Source: Otis tarda (Eukaryota > Chordata > Aves > Otidiformes > Otididae). Taken from it: 64,000 bases of DNA. Below are positions 1 to 10,800 of this stretch, one piece after another. Made by a program: the position numbers and the translations under genes. The notes below the pieces were generated by a model. It was not told the DNA's origin and did no database searches. It was given only the letters and a program-made list of their open reading frames with translations. Location: assembly GCA_026413225.1 (NCBI GenBank), contig CM048591.1, positions 78,098,009 to 78,162,008 on the forward strand, in the 5' to 3' direction. The stretch's first letter is position 1. Each line of letters begins with the position of its first letter.

Positions 1-277
1 AAAAACTGGAAGCAGAGAGATGGATTTTCATTTCGCAAGCCAGGAAAAACTCAGTAGCTAACTGCTAGAAGAATCATTGCTTCCCTTAAAAAACCACCCA
101 CAAGTGAATTTGAAAAACATTTTGGTCATTTGCAAGCCATTAAAAGGATTTTGATGTTGAGATATTTTTTAAATATTGTAATACGATCCTAAGTGACAGC
201 ACGTTCTTTAAGTAACTGGGGACTGCAAAATAAATGGTGAAGTTAACATTGGTCTTTTGTATAAGATAAAAAGTAAT

Positions 278-299
278 ACCACTTTTAATTAAAAGTGGT
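278..299. repeat. Perfect 22-bp palindrome
   Basis: The arms ACCACTTTTAA and TTAAAAGTGGT are exact reverse complements with no spacer, centred on AATT at 287-290. Each arm carries CACTT/AAGTG, the core bound by NKX2-type homeodomains, and the centre reads TTAATTAA, a homeodomain-type core. A perfect palindrome this long is unlikely by chance in 64 kb (about 0.015 expected for equal base composition, somewhat more in AT-rich DNA). Regulatory function is inference. Confidence 0.9.
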
Positions 300-3236
300 T
301 GATTTGACATTTATACTCCACCAGTTCGGAAAACAAATGCATTAACTGTGAATTAAAAGATGTAATATTGATGACAATACTTCTTTTTCCTTTTTAGTTC
401 TGCTTCTCACTGCCATTCCATAATGTTACGCTATTTAAAAATTGTTTCACTTTCGCCTGAAATACACTTCTTAATGAGATGGAACATGCGTTTCATTTCA
501 TTTATAATTTTTGATCAGTTCAGCTATAGGAAATGTACCGATATATTCCAATGATAGTGGCAGTTGCTGGATAAATTCTATTAAAAGGGGAAAAGAAAGA
601 TGGAACCAAGGTCCTTTTATTTTCTTTCTGGTCTGAATGGTCTGGGAATATGGAGTTCTAAGACTCTTCAAAGCATCCATCTCCAGCATCAGGATGGAGC
701 ATCAATGATTCTTTAGAACACAGATATTTTAAAAGTTCATAAAAATTCAGAAAAGGCAGCTGCCTGTAAATAAGAAAGCGGGGTAGCAACTCTGGAAGGC
801 TTAATGTCGAACTTCAGTGCTGGTGTGAGTGCTGGAAAATTTTTGAGGTTGGGGTAGCTGTGGGTGTCACTGCCGTTGGAGGGTCCCTCCTGGGCTCTGG
901 ACACTGCTCTGCAGCTTCCCACCACCTCTAACATAGAAGCAAGAGCAGGTGAAAACATTTGAATCAATTAACTTCAATTACGGCTTAGTACATCGACTTT
1001 GGGGATTTTTTTTTTTGTTCTTTAGTAAAACAAATTATTAAACTGCTTTATTATGACTCCTAGTGTTAATTATGTGACACTTGACAGCTTAAGTTGTACG
1101 AATTTGATGTTTTGTAACAGGTTCAATCCAACGGGAGCTCTGTTTCAGAGGAAAGTTTTTTTTAATAGGATTCCAGGTAGTTTTAAGAAGTACCCATCTA
1201 CTTTCATGTCATTCAGGATAAGGGTAACATTGGCTGGAACCTGAATCTCACAACAAGAAATTTGAGCACACTTATTCTTTTTCATTAAGTATCATGTTGC
1301 TTCTTTTTCTTCCATTTTCTTTGTGTCCAGGTACTCCACAAACTGTAGTTAACTATCACGAACTGGAATTAACTATTTTCACAACCGTTTGACTGATTAA
1401 TAATGGAGGAGCACAAAGATCAGAGATTGTGGTTAAATTTTTTAAGAAATTATTTTGAAAAACTCATGTCTAGGTCATTTTCGTCTTGGCTTCTGGAAAA
1501 AGGAAGTCTGAAATAAATAGTTAAAGTGCAAATTATTTGCAGGATTATGACTGGAAATTTTCCTAAAATTCTTATTCGGTCTTGGGCAGGGCAACACTGA
1601 AATTCACAGAATTTTACTCAACAAGTTTACAGAAATATTCTCCACACTTAACTCAGCATTGGCAAGGACAGAAGGCAAGATACATCGCTGTGATAAAAGT
1701 ACCAAGGTAAATAGTGAAGAGGAAGGGAAGACTCAGAGCAAAGGAGAACAATTTCGTCCTCTCTGTTTGACTTCACAAAAACGGATCAGATTTTGGGTCA
1801 GTTTCTACCCACATTTACAAATTGCCCAATAATTCTTAAGAAGGTAGCGTAACTGGAGAGAAGTTAAAGATCTGCTAACTAAACAAACGTGCAGATTAGC
1901 CGCTGGTTAAAGTTTAGTTCACAGCGGGCGTTCTCAGAAATTCTCAGCTCCATTAACACAGTCAACACCGCCTGCTAACGAGACACCTGTTTTTCCGAGT
2001 CACACAAGTCCTTCCACACACGCTCAGAACATAGGTAAGCATTGCATTTGGGCCATTAATTTCCTCCTTATAATGCATTGTATGGATGCACGGCCACCGC
2101 TCTGCTAAGGACAGAAAATTACAACCCGAGTCTATTTGGGTTTCGTTTCTCTGCGGCATACAAGTTAGGCTCACTCCTAAAAAACCGCTGCCACTGACAA
2201 ACCGCAGGAATGAAACAGCTGGGATTTTTTTTTTTTCCCTCCATCTTTCCCAAGTATTTTTCTATGCAAATTATTCCAATTAAGCTAGTGCATTATAAGA
2301 CATTTACTCTGCAGAGTTACACATTAGTGCTTAATATATAATGTAATGTAAGACCGTTTACTCAGCTACTCAGTTAAAATAGTTTAAATAGACTTGTAGC
2401 AGCACCTTTACTGATTTATTTTGCCGTTTTGCTCTGCCCCTCTATTTTATTAACCTTCCTTTCAACTAAGTCCGTTTGCAGAGGCTCTGTTGCCACATCT
2501 GCTGTATTCAAACCTTCGTGGGTGCAAAGTAGTGCATTCCCCAAATGCACACCTGGGTTTATTTGCAGAGGTATGAGCTACCTTTGAAATGGTGGTTAAT
2601 GAGAAACGGGAGCGTGGCACCTGTCTCAAAGGTGTGGTGGAACCGAGTGAAATCCTCAACAAATGAAGAACTGGGAATTTAGCTTTAGCTTCTCTCTAGT
2701 GTGGGGAAAAAAAAGTAAAAATACTGCTTTTTTTCTTTTTTTTTTTTTTCAGTGAACGTGCAGTTTATCATCACTCCAGATAAAACTTGCAGGGATTAGC
2801 ATAACGCTGCCTCCGCCTAACACCTCAAGGTTGTACTGCAGCTTGGCATTTGAATCAGGGGCCACGTCTAATTCACGATATCTTCTGTGTCCTTGTTGCC
2901 TACTAAGATACGTTTTTATCTCAAATTTGAAAATAAAAATTGCATCCTCATGGCTCCTTTTTTTTAATATATATATATAGAGCACATGGCAGGTTAAAAG
3001 GGCTTAGCTGTGTTGATTAACTATCCAAATGTTTAATCAATATGGCAATAGCTAGAATGCATTCTGGCTGTGAAAGACCTTGGAGAAGTCCCACTTGCCT
3101 TATTCCCCACCCCCAAGTGGGACATCAATGAACTATTACATGGTCCTTGCATATCAATGCGGAGGGGCTTAGACAAATACAACACTAATGGATAATTGTG
3201 GGTCACCTTGTCAAAATATGTTAAATGCCTCTTAAG

Positions 3237-3273
3237 TTTTTTTTTTTTTTTTTCCCTGATTAAAAAAAAAAAA
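3237..3273. repeat. Opposed T17 and A12 homopolymers
   Basis: A run of 17 T is followed by CCCTGATT and then a run of 12 A, so the two runs can pair as a hairpin. It may be two old retroposon tails in opposite orientation or simple slippage; no retroposed body is recognisable on either side. Confidence 0.85.
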
Positions 3274-3384
3274 TGACAGTAAACTGACCTTGCTGATATC
3301 ATACAGCCTTTCAGGAAGCGAATGCTACTCAGTCGGCAACCCGCTCATCGATTTGTGGGTCAAAAATCCATTCCAACTAAATTA

Positions 3385-3800
3385 TAAAAGACACATCCTC
3401 GTCTGTTGATACAACCCGCGGTAACTGCCTGACAAAGTGTTAAACAATTGTACTCTTTAGCGTGGGCAGGACGCGTTTGCTGACACTTACTGGGAAAATA
3501 CACGTACGGGGCCTCTGGAGTGACTCGTAAGCGATGGCTGCACATCCCCGGGTGCTCTGGATGTTAACGCGTGGCAAAGTCAGGGAAAGTTCATCTTGTG
3601 ACCACGGCTGCTGGACAGGCTCCAGGAATACGCCGTTTGCAGAGACGGCATTAAACTGCAGAGAGGGCCGTTGCGGGATTTGGATCCTTGCCCCCGTATT
3701 TATCTACTCACGATGTCATTAACACCCACATTGATTCCCCCAACTGCTGCTGGTGCTGAGGTGGCGGGCACTCGGGATTGCTTGCGTTTGCCGGTGTCAC
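3385..3800. promoter_or_regulatory. Small CpG-island-like patch
   Basis: By hand count the core 3481-3720 is about 54% G+C with 15 CpG in 240 bp, an observed/expected ratio near 0.86. That passes the usual island thresholds, while flanking DNA is AT-rich and CpG-poor. CpGs continue to about 3800. An ATG in fair context lies at 3534 (GCGATGGCTG) with 62 codons open to 3722, but no donor or known motif was found. It could be an orphan promoter, an enhancer or a first exon. Confidence 0.4.
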
Positions 3801-4564
3801 AAATCACAAACCAGAGAAAATCGTTCTGATAAAGATAACAGCTCTGCGGCTTCTCTGTGTTATAAATGAGCCATAGGAGCCCTCCATACCTGCTAGTAAC
3901 GCTCTATAATGGTTTTGCTTAGCTATTATTTAGAAGCATTACCTTTGCTTTGGCTGGCAAAATTAGTACTAGGAGGACAGTAACATGATTTGCACTGGGG
4001 ATGTCACAACGCATCTGTCATTATCTTTCTGGTCTTGGTATACCGCCTAAGACAGTGCTGTAGGTTAAAACTGGCAACAAGGACGAAACATAATTAATTA
4101 GAGAAGTATCGCCTTCATCGTGAGGCTTGTTTTGAAAGGGTAAGAGAACTACACAGAGTAGCATGATATTTGCTTTAATTTCTTATGTATTACACAAAGG
4201 TTAATTTAATCTCCAATACAGTGGCACTAATTGCATGTACACATATAGCAACATAAATAAACAAAAGATAGAAATCTGTACATACACAAACGTGCATGTG
4301 TATAATATACACACTGCATACGTGTTTTTATATTTGCACACAAGCATGGATACGACATTCACAAACGACCCATTATTCTATAGTCATAATTACATCAAAC
4401 ACACCAAGAAACCTCACGGGGCTTGTTTTGTGGTTGCACCACGCCAAGATGGAGCATCTAAAGCAAAACCTAACAAAATAGTTACTGCGGCTGCTGTAGT
4501 AACTTTCTGGTATAGGTTGGTGTGGCATGCAGAAGGACAAAGTAAAATGGTTTGAAAAGGACCA

Positions 4565-4776
4565 CACAAAAAAATTTTTATGCTGAGGGTGGTAGAACAC
4601 TGACCCAGGTGGGCCGGAGAGGTGGTGGGTGCCCCATCCCTGGAAACATTCCAGGCCAGGTTGGACGGGGCTCTGAGCGACCTGATCTGGTTGGAGATGT
4701 CCCTGCTCCTTGCAGGGGGTTCAACTGGATGGCCTTTACAGGTCCCTTCCAACCCTAGTCGTTCTATGACTCTATG
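4565..4776 (+). mobile_element. CR1 LINE, 3' end fragment
   Basis: This is a 5'-truncated CR1 non-LTR retrotransposon in plus orientation. It starts in the last part of ORF2 (ATGCTGAGGGTGGTAGAACA, the region that in intact copies encodes the C-terminal end of the reverse-transcriptase protein) and runs through the 3' UTR to the tail GTTCTATGACTCTATG. Only about 210 bp remain, so it is dead. It shares the segment 'ccatccctgg...ccaggttggacggggctctgag' with the copies at 13711 and 39639. No target-site duplication is visible, as is usual for CR1. Confidence 0.93.
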
Positions 4777-7544
4777 TTTCCACACAGCGGATCAGTAGCA
4801 GAGAAACAAAATCCCGTTTAGCATCATCTCAACGCAACGCGTGGTAGTTCTTATAAGAACCACTCTCCTGTGTCAGCTTCAAACACTGGGAAACACCTGT
4901 CCGTGCAAGCTTTACGAGTAATAATTAAACAGTCAATTGAGGCCTCAGAGAACCTGATCCACAGGTCATAGTATGCACTGAAGAGCGTGACTATTGATGT
5001 GTGGAACATTGTCCCCATAAAACACTTTATTTGTAAGAAATGGAGGGAGTTCACTAGCAGACTGTTTACACCCCTGACAAAAATTCTTAAGAGCACTTAA
5101 AATCCTGCCTCCAGGCTAACTTTGGCCAGAGCCTCTCTTTACTGATGGGTCCTCAGAGCCAGGCACTACTGGTCGTCACCAGCACGACAGATCCCAGGCA
5201 GGAGGCAAGAGGAGGGTGAAGTACTCGCTTTGGATGAGTCAAAAGTACAGCAGGTCAAAACCCCCAAACTTTGAAGCACCGAAGAAAATATTCCCCCAGA
5301 CCAGCCCATTTTCTCTCCAAGTCTGATACTTTCCTACCTCCTTTAGTGTTTTTGAAACATTCTTGCTAGTCTGAAGGATGGTTTTGACCTGGATAGTGAT
5401 TCCAGTTTATTTTTTACAAGTGAGATGGTATTTTGGTGCCATTCTGTGTTTAGACCTGTGTTTAGAGGCTTACTGCCAGTGAACGCTTCTGACATCTCAA
5501 AATAAAAACAAGGGGGTTTTTACACTGTATCTCAGAGCAGCATTTCATCCCAAATTCCCAGCTACAAGCCCTGATCTCTCTGGAGTCTTCACGAGCTTAG
5601 CAAATGCGTTTAGTTTCCTCTAAGGATCTGTTCACGGAAAGATTTTAAGAGCTCAGGCGGTTCAAAGTGATCAGGCACCGAGTCTACTGAAGGTTTGCAA
5701 AGTACAAATAGGCTACTGACAGAAGACAAAATCTGTAAACAGAAATGCAAAGAGGACAAGCTTTAATGTTGTCCTCTCCGTGATATCTAGAAGTTGCTAT
5801 TTTAAGCATACCGAAATCTACACTCGTCTTCCGAGAATGAAGTGTGCTTGACACTTTGAGGTTAAATACTTCCTTGCAGATGAAATGGAAGATTCTCCTG
5901 TGCTTCACTTATCACAGGGTCTGCGCCAGCAGTAGGAACGTTCACAGACATAGGTGCTCACATGTTGGAGACCAAACTAAATGAAGTTTTGCTTTGAAAC
6001 AAGCCAGTTCACGGATATTTGACCAGTGAAAACAAGTAAAGAGGACTTGAGTCACTTCTTTCTAGGTTGTAAGTGCTTCCAAGGAAAAGGAAAAGTCTTC
6101 TCCTTTCAAACATCATGGTTACACGGAGTCCATCACCCAGCCCTGGATCTCACCTCTTTGCCAGTGCCATACTTATCTTCCATTTGCAGTTTTGCTGACT
6201 TGCTTGCAGACTCTCATGCTGGTCCATTCTCTCCTGTCTGGCACATAGCAGGGAAGTGTAAAACCCATCCCCGATTTGTAAAATGCTCATACAGAGAGGT
6301 TTTTGGTTTTGCTGCTTTTATTGGTTTCCTGGTGACCAAGGTCCCCCAGGGCACAGAACCTTAGGAAAGTATCACATAAAGAGGTGCAAAAGTACTATTT
6401 AAAATGTTGTGTGAACTGTAACTGTATCCTGCATTGCACTGTTACTCGCAGGACTATTATACACAAAAAAATGTTTGTAATTGCTGCGAGGGAGATCTAT
6501 TCACTTTTTTGTTTTTTTACTGAAAGAAGACAAGGTGATTTTCTGTCTTACTCAATAAACATCAGTAAAGAAATGTTGCATCCTTTATGCCTTTACCGAA
6601 TGCGAGAAAACCACATCAACGGAGTAGGCTTCAAATAAATGTCTTTGATGGCTTATTCACAAATGTTCAGGCCCTAGTTAGTCTCGTATTCTGGCTAATT
6701 CTTGCCTACAGCACTGAATGCACAGCTAGAGGGCTCACAAACAATTTAAAGACATACTAACCTATTCATACACAGAAGGACATGAAAAAGCCCTTTTGTA
6801 TTCAGGACGACTGGTCCCCCACCATTGAAAAAGGGCTTTGTTCAGTGTGTGACAAATGATAGACTCTGGATAGCTGATTATGCGGAAGTTTCGCTCCACT
6901 AAAGTAGACATTGTACTGGAAAAGCTGCGAAATTCAGCTGTTTGCTGTGTCATACTTCCATAGCATCCTTGCTGCAAACATCTTGGGTGATCTCCACTGT
7001 ATGCCATCACTGACAAGCAGAAGTTCCCATTTGTGGGTTCTGTCTTTCGCAGAGGCTCTGAACAAGTCAAGGATGGCAAAAAGATGATGAGGTGAGATCT
7101 CACTTCTGGTCTTGAAGGTCTACTTGGCAGTTGAATCGAGTGCAATTGAATGTACATCTTAAAGAGGGATCATGTGCTTTAATTAGGACACCAAGCTATA
7201 CAGAAAACGCTAGCTGCCTTCCTTCCACAGGCATCGGCCTTATGGTCAGAAGGGAAGGATGCATCAAACTTTTCAAGGGTTGCACAAGTGTGCAATGCCC
7301 GTGCTTCTCTTCCCATGGGGTCTTACTCAAAAAAGGAAATATGTGGCCCACAATAGATCAGAAAAATAATCTTTAAAAACTGAAGTACTTCAACAGTTCT
7401 GAAGGATTTTTTTCTTGCTATTTCTCTGTTTCAAATCTGCAGTTATAACATTTGTTTAGGGTCCTTGGTGAAGCAGTTTGTCACTAGAGTGCCCCAAGTC
7501 CTTTTCAAACAGAACCAATTCTGGAAGATTTCAGTGTTCGTATT
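4777..7544. other. Unique non-coding sequence
   Basis: No gene, transposon or long tandem repeat was recognised. The longest frames (6026-6364 plus and 6762-7157 minus, 112 and 131 codons) have no domain, signal peptide or splice context that would support them. Confidence 0.55.
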
Positions 7545-7886
7545 GAATCATAGAATGGTTTGGGTTGGAAGGGACCCTTCAAGGCCATCTAGTCCAACCC
7601 CCCTGCCAGGAGCAGGGACATCTCCAACCAGATCAGGTTGCTCAGAGCCCCGTCCAACCTGGCCTTGAATGTCTCCAGGGATGGGGCATCCACCACCTCT
7701 CTGGGCAACCTGGGCCAGTGTTCTGCCACCCTCAGTGTAAAAAATTTTTTCCTAATTTCTGATCTAAACATACCTCCTTCTATTTTAAAGCCATCACCCC
7801 TCGTCCGGTCGCAACAGGCCCTGCTGAAGAGTTTTCCCCCATCTTTCCTGTAGGCCCCCTTTAGGTATTGGAAGGCCGCTATAACT
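7545..7886 (-). mobile_element. CR1 LINE, 3' end with C-terminal ORF2 frame
   Basis: This is a minus-strand CR1 copy. Its 3' tail lies at 7545 (GAATCATAGAATGG, the reverse complement of the tail) and its truncated 5' end near 7886. On the minus strand the last part of ORF2 is still open for about 95 codons: it reads AAFQYLKGAY, then IRKKFFTLRVAEHWPRLPRE, then WLEMSLLLAGGLD and a stop. These are the usual CR1 ORF2 C-terminal residues after the reverse transcriptase domain. With no RT or endonuclease left it cannot move. It is probably one of the younger copies here, because this frame is uninterrupted. Confidence 0.95.
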
Positions 7887-10800
7887 TCACGTGGATTTTG
7901 ATGTGATGAATAGTTTTGGTGTTTTATCACCACACATTGCCCTCATTGTGAGGGGAATATTGATCATACTTGGCAATCACTCTTCTTCAAAATCTGGCCT
8001 TCCTTGGCTTCAGCCTGACACCCATTTGCCTTTCAGCCATGAGATGCCATTTCAGTGCCGTGCCTGCTGCAGCAAGCAGCTCTGTTCCCCGCTGATAGGA
8101 TTTACCTGGTTTTTCTTTTGATATTTCAGAAATAACGTCTGTGAGAACTGACTTTTTATTCCAACGTTTGCTCCTCCCTTGCACACCTCTGACAAGAATA
8201 CATGACAAGCGTATGAGTTCCTGCAAGATCCTTCACTATTTCAAACTCTCCTGGTCTTATGTTAACACCAAAGGGACTTTGGATGACTTTGTAGGCTTTG
8301 TACAGTCTGTTCAAATTTCTAAATTCTCAACAACGTGCTGAGAAATGATAGCATCTTTGCATGGTATATTTCATTACTTCCCAGGCTTGATTAAGTCATA
8401 ACCATGATGGTCGCTTGTCTTCTAATATTTTGGCACTTCTGCCTGGCTGTCCTAGCACAAATGACAATGTTAAAATGTAGAGAAAGGTTAGGAAAAAATG
8501 CATGAACTTTCTTAAATCTAAAAAAAATTCCTACTGTATCTTTTAATTGGAGATTGTTTGTGATACCCACGTGAATTTTTAGAAAAAAAAAAGCACAACC
8601 CTTTAATTAAATTAAGCAACTGACATTGCATAGAATTAACAAGTTCAACAGGTCATTTTGTGAGAAGGGAAATATTCTTACCAACAAGAAAGGACACAAA
8701 TAGAAATACTCAGAGATCTAAATTTTTTCCCCTCAAAGTCAGGACAAACCAGTAATGGAGGACACGCATCAGCAGTGTTAGGGAGAAAAAGACAAATTAT
8801 GGGAACTAATCGTATCTCTAACATACAGCATATGACTATTGAATCATGAATTGACCATAATAGATCTTGGAAGAACGTCACATATCACAGGAAAATAAAT
8901 GTAACTTCTGCAAACAAACCAGATGAAGGCCAGAGCGTACTTTACCAGAGCGCGCAGGAACATGGACGTAACGCTTGCTTTAGCACTTGTTTTCTAAGCA
9001 TGCCGTGCACAAAAATTCTGTTTTGGTTCAACAGAATGAAAAGGAATATCAGCAGAAGTGATGACAGCACTAAGCAAACAAAGTGTAAGTCAGGTGAGAT
9101 ACACGCAAAAAGGTTGAGGGTCTGCAGCCGTAGCGAGGTTACTAAAAAGGTTAATATTTAGCAACAGTTGCCCCATAGGGTGTGTGATAATGCTTATTTC
9201 CTATTCTAAAAAGCTATAATGTTCACAAAAGTACCATTAATTTTAATACAGGCTATTCACAAGCATCAAGGAAGGCTCTTAATTCTCAAGCGGGAACTGA
9301 AAACATGTTTGTTTGGCAATGTTCTCAATTATTAATGTATTTAACTAGGTACTGTGATAGTTTCGGTGTTAATATTTTATTAATGATGTTACAATTGTAT
9401 ATTGGTCCAAGCTATGCAAACTATTACGAGGTACATTTTACTTCATATTTAGACCGCTGTCTGCTACAGTCAGCTGAAATTGTACTTTGCCATGGAAATA
9501 GCTCCACATACTTCAGTGAAACGAGTCTTGAGGTTTAGAAAGTGGAATCAAATCCTAAATATCTCTTCATTGAGAAAGGTCTCCAGCCGTAGAGTTTTAA
9601 TTTTCACTTTCATTTCTGTTTTCACGTTCACGCATACTATAAGCATTTTGTTTGACAGCTATCTTTTTATTTACGGTAAGTCATATTTTCTGAAAAATAT
9701 CCCACTCTTTGTATACTCCACAGAATGTATACTTTATTTTAAAGGTTTTAAAGTAAAAAAAAAAACAAAAAAAGAAAAAAAAAACAAAAAAAGAAAAGAA
9801 ACAAATAGAAGCAAACAGCCCAAAAGAAATCAGCTCTTGATTTTCTGTGGCACAATCCCATGGCCCGGTTGTATGTGATGACTATTTTCTGAGACACTGT
9901 TCTCAGCTGTGAGTGATAATGTCTGGTAACTCACTGAGGTGAAACATTGCCTTATTCAGAAAAATAATTTGGGCCACTGCTGTAGAAAATGAATGCTACA
10001 TTCTTTACACGGGAAAAGAGCATGGGATATGATTTCCTATATAAGGAATGCTCTTCTGCAATACATCAAATCTCTTTTCTCCTGTGTGTGCAAATGCGCT
10101 CTCCTTTGTTACATTATAAGAGTGTGCATAACTCCAAAAGAGATGGAGTTAGATGAAAAAGAACCATTCCAAACTCTACTGATTAAAATAAATGTGCTCA
10201 TAAAAGAGACAGGAGAGTAAATTACTGCATCCCCAGAACAGCAGTAACTTATACACCAACAAGTTATTTTCAAGTTTGCCAGAGGAAATAATCTGCTATC
10301 AACAAGGGGTAATTGCCTGAGCAAACTAGTCTTTACATCTCACACATGCTGTCACCTTGTGTAAGAAAGAAATACACCACATATCAATTCAGTGAAAAAA
10401 AAAAAAAAATACGAAGCATTCCTTTAAAGGCTGCTTCTCCCAGCTGTTTGAAAGAGAGAACACATACACAGCTTGGAACATATCTAATCTCTGCTCTTTT
10501 CTTATCGCTGAAGAGTATCCTAACACACCGCAAAATTCGTAACCTAAGCAGCCTCGGGCAATATTAGAAAGGATCCATTTTAGATTGGAACAGAAATTTT
10601 AATCTGAGATTTACCTGTGGCTGTCACAGGTGAAAGCAGGTTAGCGACAAAACCCTTCAGCATTAAATGAAGGAACTATTAAGTAAAAGAGTAAAAATTT
10701 TCTGTTTCTTGTACAAATATTGGCTGCTTAGCGAGCTGGAGGAATACTTATTTCAGCGAATATGCACAGACACACACCCTCTTTTGCAATCCCATTACAA

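Larger units (their letters stand above)
1..4564. other. Non-coding, AT-rich unique sequence
   Basis: I recognise no gene or transposon here. Open frames are at most about 120 codons, lack domain motifs and overlap each other on both strands. The stretch contains a perfect 22-bp palindrome (278-299), a T17/A12 opposed homopolymer pair (3237-3273), a short (AT)n run near 2968-2980 and a CpG-rich patch at about 3385-3800. The rest is plain AT-rich sequence with scattered poly-T runs. Confidence 0.6.

Noticed and set aside
1121..1130. GGTTCAATCC, resembling a tRNA B box
   Set aside because: No A box or cloverleaf can be drawn around it.
6762..7157. 131-codon minus-strand frame
   Set aside because: No domain, no codon bias and no splice or promoter context.
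9480..9878. 132-codon frame with a K/N-rich tail
   Set aside because: The tail comes from an A-rich low-complexity tract and the rest has no recognisable feature.
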